64,000 bases of DNA from Sneathia vaginalis (lineage in GTDB: Bacteria > Fusobacteriota > Fusobacteriia > Fusobacteriales > Leptotrichiaceae): the NCBI RefSeq assembly GCF_000973085.1, contig NZ_CP011280.1, positions 124,001 to 188,000 of the forward strand, in the 5' to 3' direction. Made by a program: the position numbers and the translations under genes. Under the pieces are notes generated by a model. The model made no database searches. It was given only the letters and a program-made list of their open reading frames with translations, and had not been told where the DNA came from. This document shows positions 18,122 through 26,419 of this stretch, in pieces; the stretch's first letter is position 1; every line of letters begins with the position of its first letter.

Positions 18122-19516
18122 ATGTGTACAACAGTAATAGTTGGTAAAAAAGCAAGTTTAAATGGGAAGAATATAATAGCTAGAAATGAAGATTCTCATG
18201 AAACAACTAATCCTAAAAGATTTGAATTTGTAAAAAAGGCTTTAGCTAAGGATGGAATATATGAATCATATCTAACTAAAGTTAAAATAGAATTACCAAA
18301 AGAAAGTATGTCATATACAGCTATGCCAGATGTAGTTTCAGATACTTTCAATAGAGGAAGATTTGGTGAAGCAAGTATAAATGAAAAAAATGTGGCTATC
18401 AGTTCTACTGAAAGTCTATATGGAAATGAAAGAGTACTTGCATATGATCCATTAGTAAAAGATGGTATAGCAGAAGATGCAATAAATGATATCTTAGCAC
18501 CATATGTAAAGACTGCACGTGAAGCTGTAGAAATGTTAGGAAGATTAATAGAAAAGTATGGTTCAGCTGAAGGTAATGGAATACTATTTGCTGATGAAGA
18601 AGAAATTTGGTATATGGAAATACCAACAGGACATCATTATGTAGCTGTAAAATTACCAAGTGATATGTATGGAGTTGCACCTAATTGTGTATGCATAGAA
18701 AAGATAGACTTTAATGATAGTGAAAACTACATTTGGTCAAATGGAATACAAGAATTTGTAGAAAAACATAAATTAAATCCAGATAAGGATACATTTAACT
18801 TTAGACATATATTTGGGACATATTCAGAATTAGATAGAGTTTACAATACATCAAGAGCATGGTATGCACATAGATATTTAGATAAGAACTTCAATTTAGG
18901 GCCTACTGCTAAAGATATACCATTTTTAAATAAGGCAGACAGACTAATATCTGTAGAAGATGTTCAATTTATTCTAAGTTCACACTACAATGAAACAGAA
19001 TTTGACCCTATAGGTAAAGGTACTGAAGAACAAAAAACAAGATTTAGAGCAATATCATTATCAAGAACTCAACAATCACATGTTTTAGAAATGGATGAAT
19101 ATTCTATACAATGGGTTGCATTTGCAACAACTGCGTTTACACCTTATGTGCCATTTTTTGTTGATGTAAATGATACACCCGTAGAGTATAGAGATACAAC
19201 ATTTGAGTTAGATATGAAGTATGCTTATTGGCTATTTAAGGTATTTTCATACTATGTTGAAACACATTATGGAGCATTCTCTAAAGAAAATACACAATAT
19301 TTAGAAGACTTAAGAGCATATGGAAGAAGAAGAGTATATGAAGTAAAAGAAGCTCTAAAGGATTACAATAAGCAAAATTGTAGAGAATTTCTAACTGAAC
19401 AAAATGAAATTACAGCAAAGTATGTTTTAGATAAGACAAGAAAATTATTAAATAGTTTTATGACAAGAGCATTATCTGCTTCAAAGATGTCATTTACTAT
19501 GGATGAAAATTTATAA
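18122..19516 (+). CDS. Peptidase family C69 dipeptidase (PepD-like)
   Basis: N-terminal nucleophile dipeptidase, 464 residues. Translation starts MCTTVIVGKKAS, so Cys2 becomes the nucleophile after methionine removal, as in Lactobacillus PepD; this supports the start at 18122. Family blocks IIARNEDSHETTNPKRF, EMLGRLIEKYGSAEGNGI and a DEEEIWYME segment are present. No signal peptide is seen, so it acts inside the cell, probably in peptide nutrition. It ends the ftsZ-adk-map run and is followed by a strong terminator. Confidence 0.88.
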   Translation: MCTTVIVGKKASLNGKNIIARNEDSHETTNPKRFEFVKKALAKDGIYESYLTKVKIELPKESMSYTAMPDVVSDTFNRGRFGEASINEKNVAISSTESLYGNERVLAYDPLVKDGIAEDAINDILAPYVKTAREAVEMLGRLIEKYGSAEGNGILFADEEEIWYMEIPTGHHYVAVKLPSDMYGVAPNCVCIEKIDFNDSENYIWSNGIQEFVEKHKLNPDKDTFNFRHIFGTYSELDRVYNTSRAWYAHRYLDKNFNLGPTAKDIPFLNKADRLISVEDVQFILSSHYNETEFDPIGKGTEEQKTRFRAISLSRTQQSHVLEMDEYSIQWVAFATTAFTPYVPFFVDVNDTPVEYRDTTFELDMKYAYWLFKVFSYYVETHYGAFSKENTQYLEDLRAYGRRRVYEVKEALKDYNKQNCREFLTEQNEITAKYVLDKTRKLLNSFMTRALSASKMSFTMDENL

Positions 19517-19520
19517 TACT

Positions 19521-19553
19521 AAAAAATGCAGTCAACAACAACTGCATTTTTTT
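19521..19553. terminator. Bidirectional terminator between convergent genes
   Basis: Stem AAATGCAGT (19524-19532) pairs with ACTGCATTT (19541-19549), loop CAACAACA, with A- and T-runs on either side. It serves the C69 peptidase on + and the PTS IIA gene on -. Confidence 0.85.
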
Positions 19554-19989
19554 ATTTACATAAAATATCTAATATTTCTTCACGACTGTTTGATTTTCTT
19601 AAAACATCAAGAACCTTAGGATCTAGAACTTTTTTAGAAACAGCCATTAACATATCAATATGCTTGTCAACATCATTTTCTTTTGCTAATATTGCAAATA
19701 TGAATTTAGCGTTATCTTCATCAGACCATTTTATACTATTTTTAACTCTAACGAAAAATATTACATTTTTAAGAATTCTGCTACTTCTTGCATGAGGAAT
19801 TGCACATTCTGTTCCAAGATAAGTTTCTGTATTTTGTTCTTTTGCATAAAAGTCTTCTATAACACCTTGTTCATCTGAAATATATCCTTTTTCCTTAGAG
19901 ATTTTAGTGATTTTTGTGAATAAATCAATTTTATCCTTAATATCAATATCAATAAGTGTAGTGTCATCAAATAATACATCCTTTAGCAT
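19552..19989 (-). CDS. PTS EIIA domain protein, fructose/mannitol (PtsN) family
   Basis: 145-residue stand-alone EIIA-2 domain. The phosphorylated histidine is His66 in ECAIPHARSS; the preceding EQNTETYLGTE and the following FVRVKNSIKW are typical of the family. No EIIB or EIIC partner is nearby and no transcription-regulator domain is attached, so a regulatory PtsN-like role or service to a distant transporter are both possible. RBS AGGAGTGAT precedes the ATG, and a -10 TATAAT lies at 20022-20027. Confidence 0.85.
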   Translation of the reverse strand: MLKDVLFDDTTLIDIDIKDKIDLFTKITKISKEKGYISDEQGVIEDFYAKEQNTETYLGTECAIPHARSSRILKNVIFFVRVKNSIKWSDEDNAKFIFAILAKENDVDKHIDMLMAVSKKVLDPKVLDVLRKSNSREEILDILCK

Positions 19990-20021
19990 ATTATCACTCC
20001 TATATATTTTTTCTATACCAA

Positions 20022-20027
20022 ATTATA
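20022..20027 (-). promoter_or_regulatory. -10 box of the PTS EIIA gene
   Basis: TATAAT on the - strand, 33 bases before the EIIA start, in the 65-base gap behind the ABC permease gene. No convincing -35 was found. Confidence 0.45.
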
Positions 20028-20054
20028 CATTGATTTTAAAAAAAAGCAATTAAA

Positions 20055-20744
20055 CTATGCATCTAAATATTTTTCTAATAGAATACCAGAAATACCTGTT
20101 AGTATTATTGATGTTATAGTATACACTAATGTTAATATTATATAGGCTAGTCTGTATACTTCTAGATTATATGGTCTATCGAATAGTAAATTTGTTACGA
20201 TATTTATAATAATTGAAATAATTATTATTGATAATGCAACTGCGAAAGCTTTAGCTATTTTTTCATTTTTTAATAGTATTTTTCCTGTTACTAAAAGAAC
20301 GTAGTATACTGAATACAATAGAATAAAGAATGTGATAAATGTAAGTGATGGAATAATAATATGATTTTTAATATCAACATGTGATGCCATCATTCTATTG
20401 TATGAAGTAAGGAATATAATAATCAATATAGATATTTGCATTACTATTATATACAAAAGTGCATAAAGATATTTTCCAAATGCTATACCTACTTTTGATA
20501 TAGGTAGTGTAAATGTAAAGTATTTTTCATTAGAATACAAGTCTTTTGTTAGTAAAGCAATACAACGATATGCTATGAAAAATACATAACCCATTGAAAA
20601 TATTATTAAGCTAGCAAAAATAGGTTTATTATTGTGTTCTTTATTTAAAAAACAAGTAAAAAGTATTAAAAATATTAGTAACAAAGCAGAAGAGAATAGT
20701 GTTTTATAATCTTTCTTTAGTATATATTTAAAGTATTTAATCAT
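20055..20744 (-). CDS. ABC-2 type exporter permease
   Basis: 229 residues with six hydrophobic helices in the ABC-2 arrangement and no recognisable substrate motif. It overlaps the ATPase gene by a few bases and forms a three-gene GntR-ATPase-permease operon, the usual layout for YtrA-regulated ABC systems, which often respond to cell-wall antibiotics or peptides in Firmicutes. That role is inference by context only. Confidence 0.8.
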   Translation of the reverse strand: MIKYFKYILKKDYKTLFSSALLLIFLILFTCFLNKEHNNKPIFASLIIFSMGYVFFIAYRCIALLTKDLYSNEKYFTFTLPISKVGIAFGKYLYALLYIIVMQISILIIIFLTSYNRMMASHVDIKNHIIIPSLTFITFFILLYSVYYVLLVTGKILLKNEKIAKAFAVALSIIIISIIINIVTNLLFDRPYNLEVYRLAYIILTLVYTITSIILTGISGILLEKYLDA

Positions 20745-21438
20745 TTATATTACCTCCAAAACATTCTATGTAAAGTTGTTCAACAGACTTTTTAGTTTCA
20801 TAACGAATAGTTTCTACATCATGTATTTTATCTATCTTCCCATCTTTTAAGAAAGCAACTTTATCAAAAAGTTGTTCAATATCACTTATTAAATGTGTAG
20901 TAATTATTACAGAAGAATCTTGATTAATGTTTTCTGTAATTAATTTCATTATTTCTTTTCTTGTAACAATATCAACACCTGCTATAGGTTCATCTAGTAT
21001 ATATAGCTTAGCATTTCTAGAAAGTATCAATATTAATTGTAGCTTTTCAACCATACCTTTAGATAATGTTGAAATTTTTTGATTTTTATTTAAATTTAGT
21101 TTTTGTAGCAATATATCTGCTTTTGTATTGTCAAAGTCATCAAAAAAATATGAATATTCATCAATTGCATTTTTAATTGTGTCACTTTTATCGACAAAAG
21201 GAGTATCAGGTAAAAATGCAACATATTTATTTGTGATATATCCTAATTTTTCACCATTAATTACTATTTCACCAGAGTTATAGCTGTTAGTTGTAGAAAG
21301 TATTTTCATTAAAGTTGTTTTTCCACAACCGTTAGGTCCTAAAAGGCCTAATATTTCACCAGAATTCAACTCTAAATTTAGATTTTTTAAAACAGATTTA
21401 TTTTTGTATTTCTTTATTAAATTTTTAATTGATAGCAT
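20737..21438 (-). CDS. ABC transporter ATP-binding protein of the GntR-controlled exporter
   Basis: About 233 residues. Walker A is GPNGCGKTT, signature LSKGMVEK (a variant of LSGGQ common in this exporter class), Walker B LYILDEP, and H-loop ITTHLIS. The start was placed at ATG 21438 (MLSIKNLI) behind a consensus AAGGAGGT; a TTG one codon upstream is possible. The gene overlaps the regulator's 3' end by 14 bases. Confidence 0.85.
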   Translation of the reverse strand: MLSIKNLIKKYKNKSVLKNLNLELNSGEILGLLGPNGCGKTTLMKILSTTNSYNSGEIVINGEKLGYITNKYVAFLPDTPFVDKSDTIKNAIDEYSYFFDDFDNTKADILLQKLNLNKNQKISTLSKGMVEKLQLILILSRNAKLYILDEPIAGVDIVTRKEIMKLITENINQDSSVIITTHLISDIEQLFDKVAFLKDGKIDKIHDVETIRYETKKSVEQLYIECFGGNIND

Positions 21439-21790
21439 CAAAATCTACCTCCTTGATGTATTCTATAAGTTCTTCCTTACTTATATTGAATTGCTTTATT
21501 GAAATTAAAAAGTCGTTTATAGCTTGATTAATTTTCTCCTTAGAAAAACTTTTTACTAGATGTTTGTCATCTACTATAAAGTATCCTAAGCCCCTTTGTG
21601 AGACTATAATACCCATATTTTCAAGTTCTTTATATGCATGTATAACAGTATTTTGATTTACAATATATTTTTTAGCGAACTCTTTAATAGAAGGTATTTT
21701 TTCATTTGCCTTGTATTTACCGTTAATTATATCTTGAATTAAAATATCACATAGTTGAAGGTATACAGGCTTAGTATTATCAAAATCCAT
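21425..21790 (-). CDS. GntR-family regulator, YtrA subfamily
   Basis: 121 residues: an N-terminal winged helix (about 10-75; KPVYLQLCDILIQDIINGKY and VNQNTVIHAYKELENMGIIVSQRGLGYFI) and a short C-terminal helical tail without a ligand-binding domain, the definition of the YtrA group. It is the first gene of the - strand ABC operon. A perfect inverted repeat overlapping its promoter suggests that it represses itself and the exporter. Confidence 0.88.
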   Translation of the reverse strand: MDFDNTKPVYLQLCDILIQDIINGKYKANEKIPSIKEFAKKYIVNQNTVIHAYKELENMGIIVSQRGLGYFIVDDKHLVKSFSKEKINQAINDFLISIKQFNISKEELIEYIKEVDFDAIN

Positions 21791-21803
21791 ACATTCCCTC
21801 CTT

Positions 21804-21842
21804 GTATACTTATATAGTATACTATAACACGCAAAGTGTCAA
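21804..21842 (-). promoter_or_regulatory. Promoter of the GntR-ABC operon with a perfect operator
   Basis: On the - strand, TTGACA (21842-21837) and TACTAT (21819-21814) are 17 bases apart. A perfect inverted repeat GTATACT-N5-AGTATAC spans 21804-21822 and covers the -10 box. This is the expected position for autorepression by the YtrA-type regulator. Confidence 0.75.
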
Positions 21843-21850
21843 GAGAAAGT

Positions 21851-21879
21851 TTGTATTTTTTTTAAAAAAGTGCTATTCT
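21851..21879 (+). promoter_or_regulatory. Promoter of the divergent ABC-2 operon
   Basis: TTGTAT (21851-21856), a 17-base spacer and TATTCT (21874-21879) preceded by TGC, an extended -10. The two divergent -35 boxes are only nine bases apart, so the GntR operator could affect both directions. Confidence 0.5.
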
Positions 21880-21902
21880 GTACCAAGAAAGAGGTGATAA
21901 AA

Positions 21903-21926
21903 ATGATGATAGAATTGAAAAAATAA
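21903..21926 (+). CDS. Possible seven-residue leader peptide
   Basis: ATGATGATAGAATTG... encodes MMIELKK and stops with TAA. It follows a good ribosome site (AAAGAGGTGAT) and ends 21 bases before the ABC ATPase start, which has its own site. Such a tiny frame can arise by chance; the strong ribosome site is the only support. Confidence 0.25.
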   Translation: MMIELKK

Positions 21927-21947
21927 GAAAATAGAAAGAGGGAGTGT

Positions 21948-22856
21948 ATGATAAGCGTAAAAGATTTAGAATTTTATTATACTATATACGAACAAAAAGA
22001 GGGATTTCTAGAAAATATTAAAGGATTATTTAATAGAAAATACCAAAAGGTTAGAGCGTTAAATATAGATAATATAGAGATTAATGATGGAGAAGTTGTA
22101 GGTATATTAGGTCCTAATGGAGCTGGTAAAACTACGTTAATAAAAATATTAACAGGGATTTTGAATTATGATAAGGGAACTGTTAAATGTAATGGCTATA
22201 CACCATATACTAAAGATAAGAGATATTTAAAAGATATAGGTGTAGTAATGGGACAAAAAAGTCAGTTAATATGGGATTTACCTAGTAGTGAAACCTTATC
22301 CATGTTAAAAGATATTTATGAGATATCTGATGAAGATTATACCGAAAGACTAGAATATCTCTTGAAGTTATTGAATTTAGAAAAGAAAATTAATATTCCT
22401 GTTAGAAAATTATCTTTAGGTGAGAGATTAAAATTTGAGTTAATTTGTTCTTTAATTCATAAACCTAAGATCCTATTTTTAGATGAACCAACTATAGGAG
22501 TAGACATCGTAAGTCAAAAAGCTATATATGAGTTTTTGAATGAGATTAACAAGAAAGAAAAGAATATAATATTACTTACAAGCCACTATATGAAAGATAT
22601 TGAGGCAGTATGTAAGAGAATAATAGTTATAATAGAAGGACAAAAGCATTTAGATATTCCTTTAGATAAGTTAAAAGAAAAATACAAAGCCGAGTATAAG
22701 TACTATATCGATACAAAAGATGGTGTTTTTCCAGCGTATAAAAAAATAAATGAAAAAAGATTTGAACTTTCTTTAGATAACGTAGAGAATATTGAGAATG
22801 GTTCAAAGGAATTGGATGAGATAATTTATGAAATATTTAAAAATAAGCAAAAATAG
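21948..22856 (+). CDS. ABC-2 exporter ATP-binding protein (COG4586 type)
   Basis: 302 residues. The N-terminal extension (LEFYYTIYEQKEGFLENIKGLFNRKYQKVRAL, in part) is typical of the COG4586 ATPase group. Walker A GPNGAGKTT, signature LSLGERLK, Walker B ILFLDEP, and H-loop LLTSHYM are intact. With the next two genes it forms the usual ATPase plus two-permease set. It overlaps the first permease by 29 bases. Exported substrate unknown. Confidence 0.88.
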   Translation: MISVKDLEFYYTIYEQKEGFLENIKGLFNRKYQKVRALNIDNIEINDGEVVGILGPNGAGKTTLIKILTGILNYDKGTVKCNGYTPYTKDKRYLKDIGVVMGQKSQLIWDLPSSETLSMLKDIYEISDEDYTERLEYLLKLLNLEKKINIPVRKLSLGERLKFELICSLIHKPKILFLDEPTIGVDIVSQKAIYEFLNEINKKEKNIILLTSHYMKDIEAVCKRIIVIIEGQKHLDIPLDKLKEKYKAEYKYYIDTKDGVFPAYKKINEKRFELSLDNVENIENGSKELDEIIYEIFKNKQK

Positions 22857-23595
22857 GATATTGATTAATTTTCAATATAGATTCAATATGTTAGCTCAAA
22901 TATTTATGTACATTTTTTCATTTTTAGCAATATTGTATATGTGGTTAAGCATTTATCAAAATAATACAGATATAGGGGCATATACAAAAAAAGAAATGAT
23001 AGTGTATATATTTATTATAAATATGCTACATTATTTATTTGATTTTAGAAATGTAACAAGAATAGGAGAGTTAGTCCATAGTGGACAACTATCAACATAT
23101 ATAATACGACCAATAAGTATTGAGAGTGAGTCATTATTTTTCTACTTGGGAGAAAATGCATTAAAAAATTTTCTTATGCTCTTAATATTTTTGGGTTCAG
23201 GTATAGTGTATAAGAATAATAATATATTGTTAACTTTAATGTTGTTTATAATAATATATTTCGTGTACTTCTATATCGAACAAACATTAGCCTGTTTAGG
23301 ATTTTGGATGTTAGAAACATGGCCCTTGATAGGTTTAGTTAATGGAATATACTATATTCTATCAGGTACTACATTTCCATTAGATATACTGCCAAAGCCA
23401 ATATATAGTGTAGTTAAATATAATCCTTTTTCAATGATAGGATTTTCTTTAACAAAGAGTTTACAAAATTCACTAAGTGTTAGTGAAAATGTGAAGTATA
23501 TAATTGCAGGGTTAATTTGGCTTGTAATATTTAAAATGGCATATAATTTTATGATGAAAAAAGGTCTAGAAAAATATGAAGGGATGGGTGCATAA
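22828..23595 (+). CDS. ABC-2 family permease (COG4587-like)
   Basis: 255 residues with six predicted membrane helices. Segments IYMWLSI near the N-terminus, IRPISIESESLFFYLGENALKN and SGTTFPLDILPKPI in the centre, and FNPF-like KYNPFSMIGFSLTKSL match the first permease of the COG4586/4587/3694 exporters. It shares its last base with the next gene start. Forms a heterodimer with that permease by inference. Confidence 0.8.
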   Translation: MKYLKISKNRILINFQYRFNMLAQIFMYIFSFLAILYMWLSIYQNNTDIGAYTKKEMIVYIFIINMLHYLFDFRNVTRIGELVHSGQLSTYIIRPISIESESLFFYLGENALKNFLMLLIFLGSGIVYKNNNILLTLMLFIIIYFVYFYIEQTLACLGFWMLETWPLIGLVNGIYYILSGTTFPLDILPKPIYSVVKYNPFSMIGFSLTKSLQNSLSVSENVKYIIAGLIWLVIFKMAYNFMMKKGLEKYEGMGA

Positions 23596-24368
23596 TGAAT
23601 ATTAAAATATTTAAACGGTTAGTAAAGTTAAGCATATTACAAACAATAAACTTTAGAATTACCAGCTTTATAATGCTCATAGTATCTATCTTATTCTTCT
23701 TACTTGAAATATTTACAGGGTTTATCCTATTTAAATATACAAAAACTATAGCAGGATTTACAAGATATGACTATTTTAATCTAATTATTACTGGTCATGT
23801 CATAACCAGCCTATACTATATGATCTTTTCATATGGGAATAATAAGATAATAACAGATATTTTGTATGGAAGAATGGACTATATCTTCATTAGACCTGTA
23901 AACTCATTTTTTTACTATGTTTTTTATGGGATAGATTTAGAAAGTCTTGTAACCTTTATACTATACACAGTATTGCAAGTAATTTTGCTTTGTCATCAAA
24001 CATTAGGATTGAGTAAAATAATAATGTATGTACTATCTATTTTAATTGGAGTAGTATATATGGCAATAATTAATACGTTAATAGCTATGATAGCATTTTA
24101 TACTGATAGAGCTACAGCACTATTTGGTGTTACGGAAATATTAGAAGATTTAGGTAAAAATCCTAAAAATATATATCCTAGTAGTATAAAAGTAGTATTA
24201 ACATACATAATTGCCTATGCATATGTATATAATTTACCAGTAAATATCTTGCAATCTAAGGTAGATTTATTTAATACAGTGGTATACTTACTAACTTGTA
24301 TTATTTTATCTAATGTAGTGTATAGATTGTGGTTTAAGTCGATAGAACGATATCAATCAGCAAATTAA
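23595..24368 (+). CDS. ABC-2 family permease (COG3694-like)
   Basis: 257 residues with six membrane helices; contains GRMDYIFIRPVNSFFYYVF and the C-terminal NIYPSSIKVVLTYIIAYAYV segments that characterise the second permease of this exporter family. Ends the operon in front of a strong terminator. Confidence 0.8.
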   Translation: MNIKIFKRLVKLSILQTINFRITSFIMLIVSILFFLLEIFTGFILFKYTKTIAGFTRYDYFNLIITGHVITSLYYMIFSYGNNKIITDILYGRMDYIFIRPVNSFFYYVFYGIDLESLVTFILYTVLQVILLCHQTLGLSKIIMYVLSILIGVVYMAIINTLIAMIAFYTDRATALFGVTEILEDLGKNPKNIYPSSIKVVLTYIIAYAYVYNLPVNILQSKVDLFNTVVYLLTCIILSNVVYRLWFKSIERYQSAN

Positions 24369-24372
24369 ACAC

Positions 24373-24405
24373 AAATGTCAAGCAAAAAAGCTTGACATTT
24401 TTTTT
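24373..24405 (+). terminator. Rho-independent terminator of the ABC-2 operon
   Basis: Perfect 11-base stem AAATGTCAAGC / GCTTGACATTT with loop AAAAAA and a T-run to 24405. Confidence 0.9.
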
Positions 24406-24429
24406 GAATTAATGTAGAATTACTTTGTT

Positions 24430-24759
24430 ATGAAAGAGATAGAAGAATTTGTTAAATATTCAAATCTATTTGAGACATATAAGCCACTATTTTCTGGGAA
24501 ACAAAGATTGTATCTAGAAGCATTTTTAGAGGAAGATAATTCGTTTACAGAAATAGCAAATGCTATGAATGTTTCAAGACAGGCTGTCTTTGATAATATT
24601 AGAAGAGCTTGTAAGAAATTAGATTTTTATGAAAAGAATTTAAAAATATTAGAAAATAGAGAAAAGACTCTGGATATTTTAAAAAAAATATATTTTAATT
24701 TTGATAAGAAATATTTAAAAGAACTCATACAAGAGTTAGAAGGAAATAGTGATGTTTGA
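24430..24759 (+). CDS. ylxM: YlxM/p13-like DNA-binding protein
   Basis: 109-residue helix-turn-helix protein. The N-terminal FSGKQRLYLEAFLEEDNSFTEIANAMNVSRQAVFDNIRRAC (sigma-4-like HTH) is the YlxM signature. YlxM is found next to ffh in many bacteria and is thought to influence the signal recognition particle pathway. It overlaps ffh by eight bases, which agrees. Confidence 0.9.
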   Translation: MKEIEEFVKYSNLFETYKPLFSGKQRLYLEAFLEEDNSFTEIANAMNVSRQAVFDNIRRACKKLDFYEKNLKILENREKTLDILKKIYFNFDKKYLKELIQELEGNSDV

Positions 24760-26056
24760 AGGTTTAAGCGATAAATTAAGACAAGCCATGAAAACAATTA
24801 GTGGTCAAAGTAAAATGACAGAATCTAATATTAAAGAGGCAATTAAAGAAGTTAAAATGGCATTACTTGAAGCAGATGTTAACTATACTGTAGTTAAGAA
24901 TTTTGTTTCAAGAATAAAAGAAAAAGCTATGGGTTCTAGCGTTCTTGTAGGTGTAAATCCTGGGCAACAATTTATTAAAATAATAAATGATGAATTGACA
25001 GAAACTTTAGGTGGGACTAATGTAGAGCTAAACGAAAAGAAAGGCTCTATAAGAGTAATAATGCTTGTAGGATTGCAAGGAGCAGGTAAGACAACATTTG
25101 CAGCAAAATTAGCTAAATACTTAAAAAATGAAAAAACACTTCTAATAGGGGCAGATGTATATAGACCTGCAGCAAAACAACAATTAAAAGTATTGGCAGA
25201 TAAAATAGGAGCATTGAACTTTACAATTGATGATAGCAAAGATGCTATCAACATAGTTAGCCAAGGTATGGATTTTGCTAGAGAGAATAAGGTAAATAAC
25301 GTAATAATAGATACTGCAGGGAGACTACATATAGATGAAGTCTTGATGGAAGAATTGAAAAATATTAAAAATAATTTTAAACCAGATGAAATTCTTTTGA
25401 CAGTTGATGGAATGACAGGACAAGATGCAGTTAATGTTTCAAAGAGCTTTAATGAAGCATTAGGCATTACAGGTGTTGTATTAACAAAAATGGATGGTGA
25501 TACAAGAGGTGGTGCTGCATTATCAATAAAAGAAGTTTGTGGTAAACCTATCAAATTCATAAGTGAAGGTGAAAAATTATCAGATATAGCTAAATTCCAT
25601 CCTGATAGATTAGCTGGAAGAATCTTAGGTATGGGAGATGTAGTGTCTTTAGTAGAAAAAGCAAAAGATGTTATAGACGAAAAAGAAGCTAAGTTAATGG
25701 AAGCCAAATTTAGAAAGAATCAATTTGATTTTGAAGATTTTCTAAAGCAGTTTAAAATGATAAAAAGATTAGGATCTTTGGGTGGTATTATGAAAATGCT
25801 ACCTGGTGTAAACCTTGGCGGAATAGATATGAATTTAGCAGAAAAAGAAATGAAAAAAGTTGAGGCTATAATCTACTCAATGACTGTACAAGAAAGACGT
25901 AATCCACAACTATTAAAAGTTTTTTCTAGAAAAGAAAGAATAGCTAAAGGTAGTGGAACAAATGTTAGTGATGTTAATAAGCTATTAAAACAATATGAAC
26001 AAATGAAACAAATGGTTAAGATGTTAAATAGCGGAAGATTTGGAAAAATGTTTTAA
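24752..26056 (+). CDS. ffh: Signal recognition particle protein Ffh
   Basis: SRP GTPase that binds 4.5S RNA and signal peptides and docks with FtsY. 434 residues. N domain at 1-90; G domain with GLQGAGKTTFAAKLA, DTAGRLHIDE, and TKMDGDTRGGAA; methionine-rich M domain from about 300 (GGIMKMLPGV and the C-terminal MKQMVKMLNSGRFGKMF). Start set at ATG 24752 (MFEGLSDKL) with AGAAGGA; a GTG one codon earlier is the alternative. Confidence 0.97.
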   Translation: MFEGLSDKLRQAMKTISGQSKMTESNIKEAIKEVKMALLEADVNYTVVKNFVSRIKEKAMGSSVLVGVNPGQQFIKIINDELTETLGGTNVELNEKKGSIRVIMLVGLQGAGKTTFAAKLAKYLKNEKTLLIGADVYRPAAKQQLKVLADKIGALNFTIDDSKDAINIVSQGMDFARENKVNNVIIDTAGRLHIDEVLMEELKNIKNNFKPDEILLTVDGMTGQDAVNVSKSFNEALGITGVVLTKMDGDTRGGAALSIKEVCGKPIKFISEGEKLSDIAKFHPDRLAGRILGMGDVVSLVEKAKDVIDEKEAKLMEAKFRKNQFDFEDFLKQFKMIKRLGSLGGIMKMLPGVNLGGIDMNLAEKEMKKVEAIIYSMTVQERRNPQLLKVFSRKERIAKGSGTNVSDVNKLLKQYEQMKQMVKMLNSGRFGKMF

Positions 26057-26075
26057 AAAATATGGAGGTATATAA

Positions 26076-26342
26076 ATGTTAAAATTAAGATTAACTAGAT
26101 TAGGAAGAAAGAAACAACCAGTTTACAGAATTGTTGCAATGGAAGCATTAGGAAAAAGAGATGGAAAGGCAGTAGCATATCTTGGAACATTTAATCCTTT
26201 ATTTGCTGAAAACCAAGTAAAGGTTAATGAAGAAGAAGTTTTAAAATTCTTATCTAATGGTGCACAACCAACACAAACTGTTAAATCTTTATTAGTTAAG
26301 ACAGGAACATGGGCAAAATTTGAAGAATCAAAGAGAAAATAA
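26076..26342 (+). CDS. rpsP: 30S ribosomal protein bS16
   Basis: 88 residues, normal length. Begins MLKLRLTRLGRKKQPVYRIV, the bS16 signature, and continues with YLGTFNPLF. It follows ffh as in many bacteria. The rimM-trmD genes that usually follow rpsP are 30 kb downstream in this window. Confidence 0.97.
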   Translation: MLKLRLTRLGRKKQPVYRIVAMEALGKRDGKAVAYLGTFNPLFAENQVKVNEEEVLKFLSNGAQPTQTVKSLLVKTGTWAKFEESKRK

Positions 26343-26355
26343 GGTAAATAGAAAT

Positions 26356-26386
26356 TGATTCCTACAATGTGGGGGTCATTTTTTTT
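26356..26386 (+). terminator. Terminator after rpsP
   Basis: TGATTCC (26356-26362) pairs, with two G-U pairs, with GGGGTCA (26372-26378), followed by eight T residues. Confidence 0.7.
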
Positions 26387-26387
26387 A

Positions 26388-26416
26388 CAAAAAAATCGGC
26401 TGATTATAGCCGATTT
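26388..26416 (-). terminator. Terminator after bcp (minus strand)
   Basis: Stem AAATCGGCT (26393-26401) / AGCCGATTT (26408-26416), with an A-run on its left that reads as a U-run on the minus strand transcript. Confidence 0.8.
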
Positions 26417-26419
26417 ATA

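Noticed and set aside
24883-25707. Long open frame (about 274 codons) on the minus strand inside ffh
   Set aside because: It is antisense to the G domain of ffh, a typical shadow in AT-rich genes with biased codon use; no ribosome site or family match is visible.
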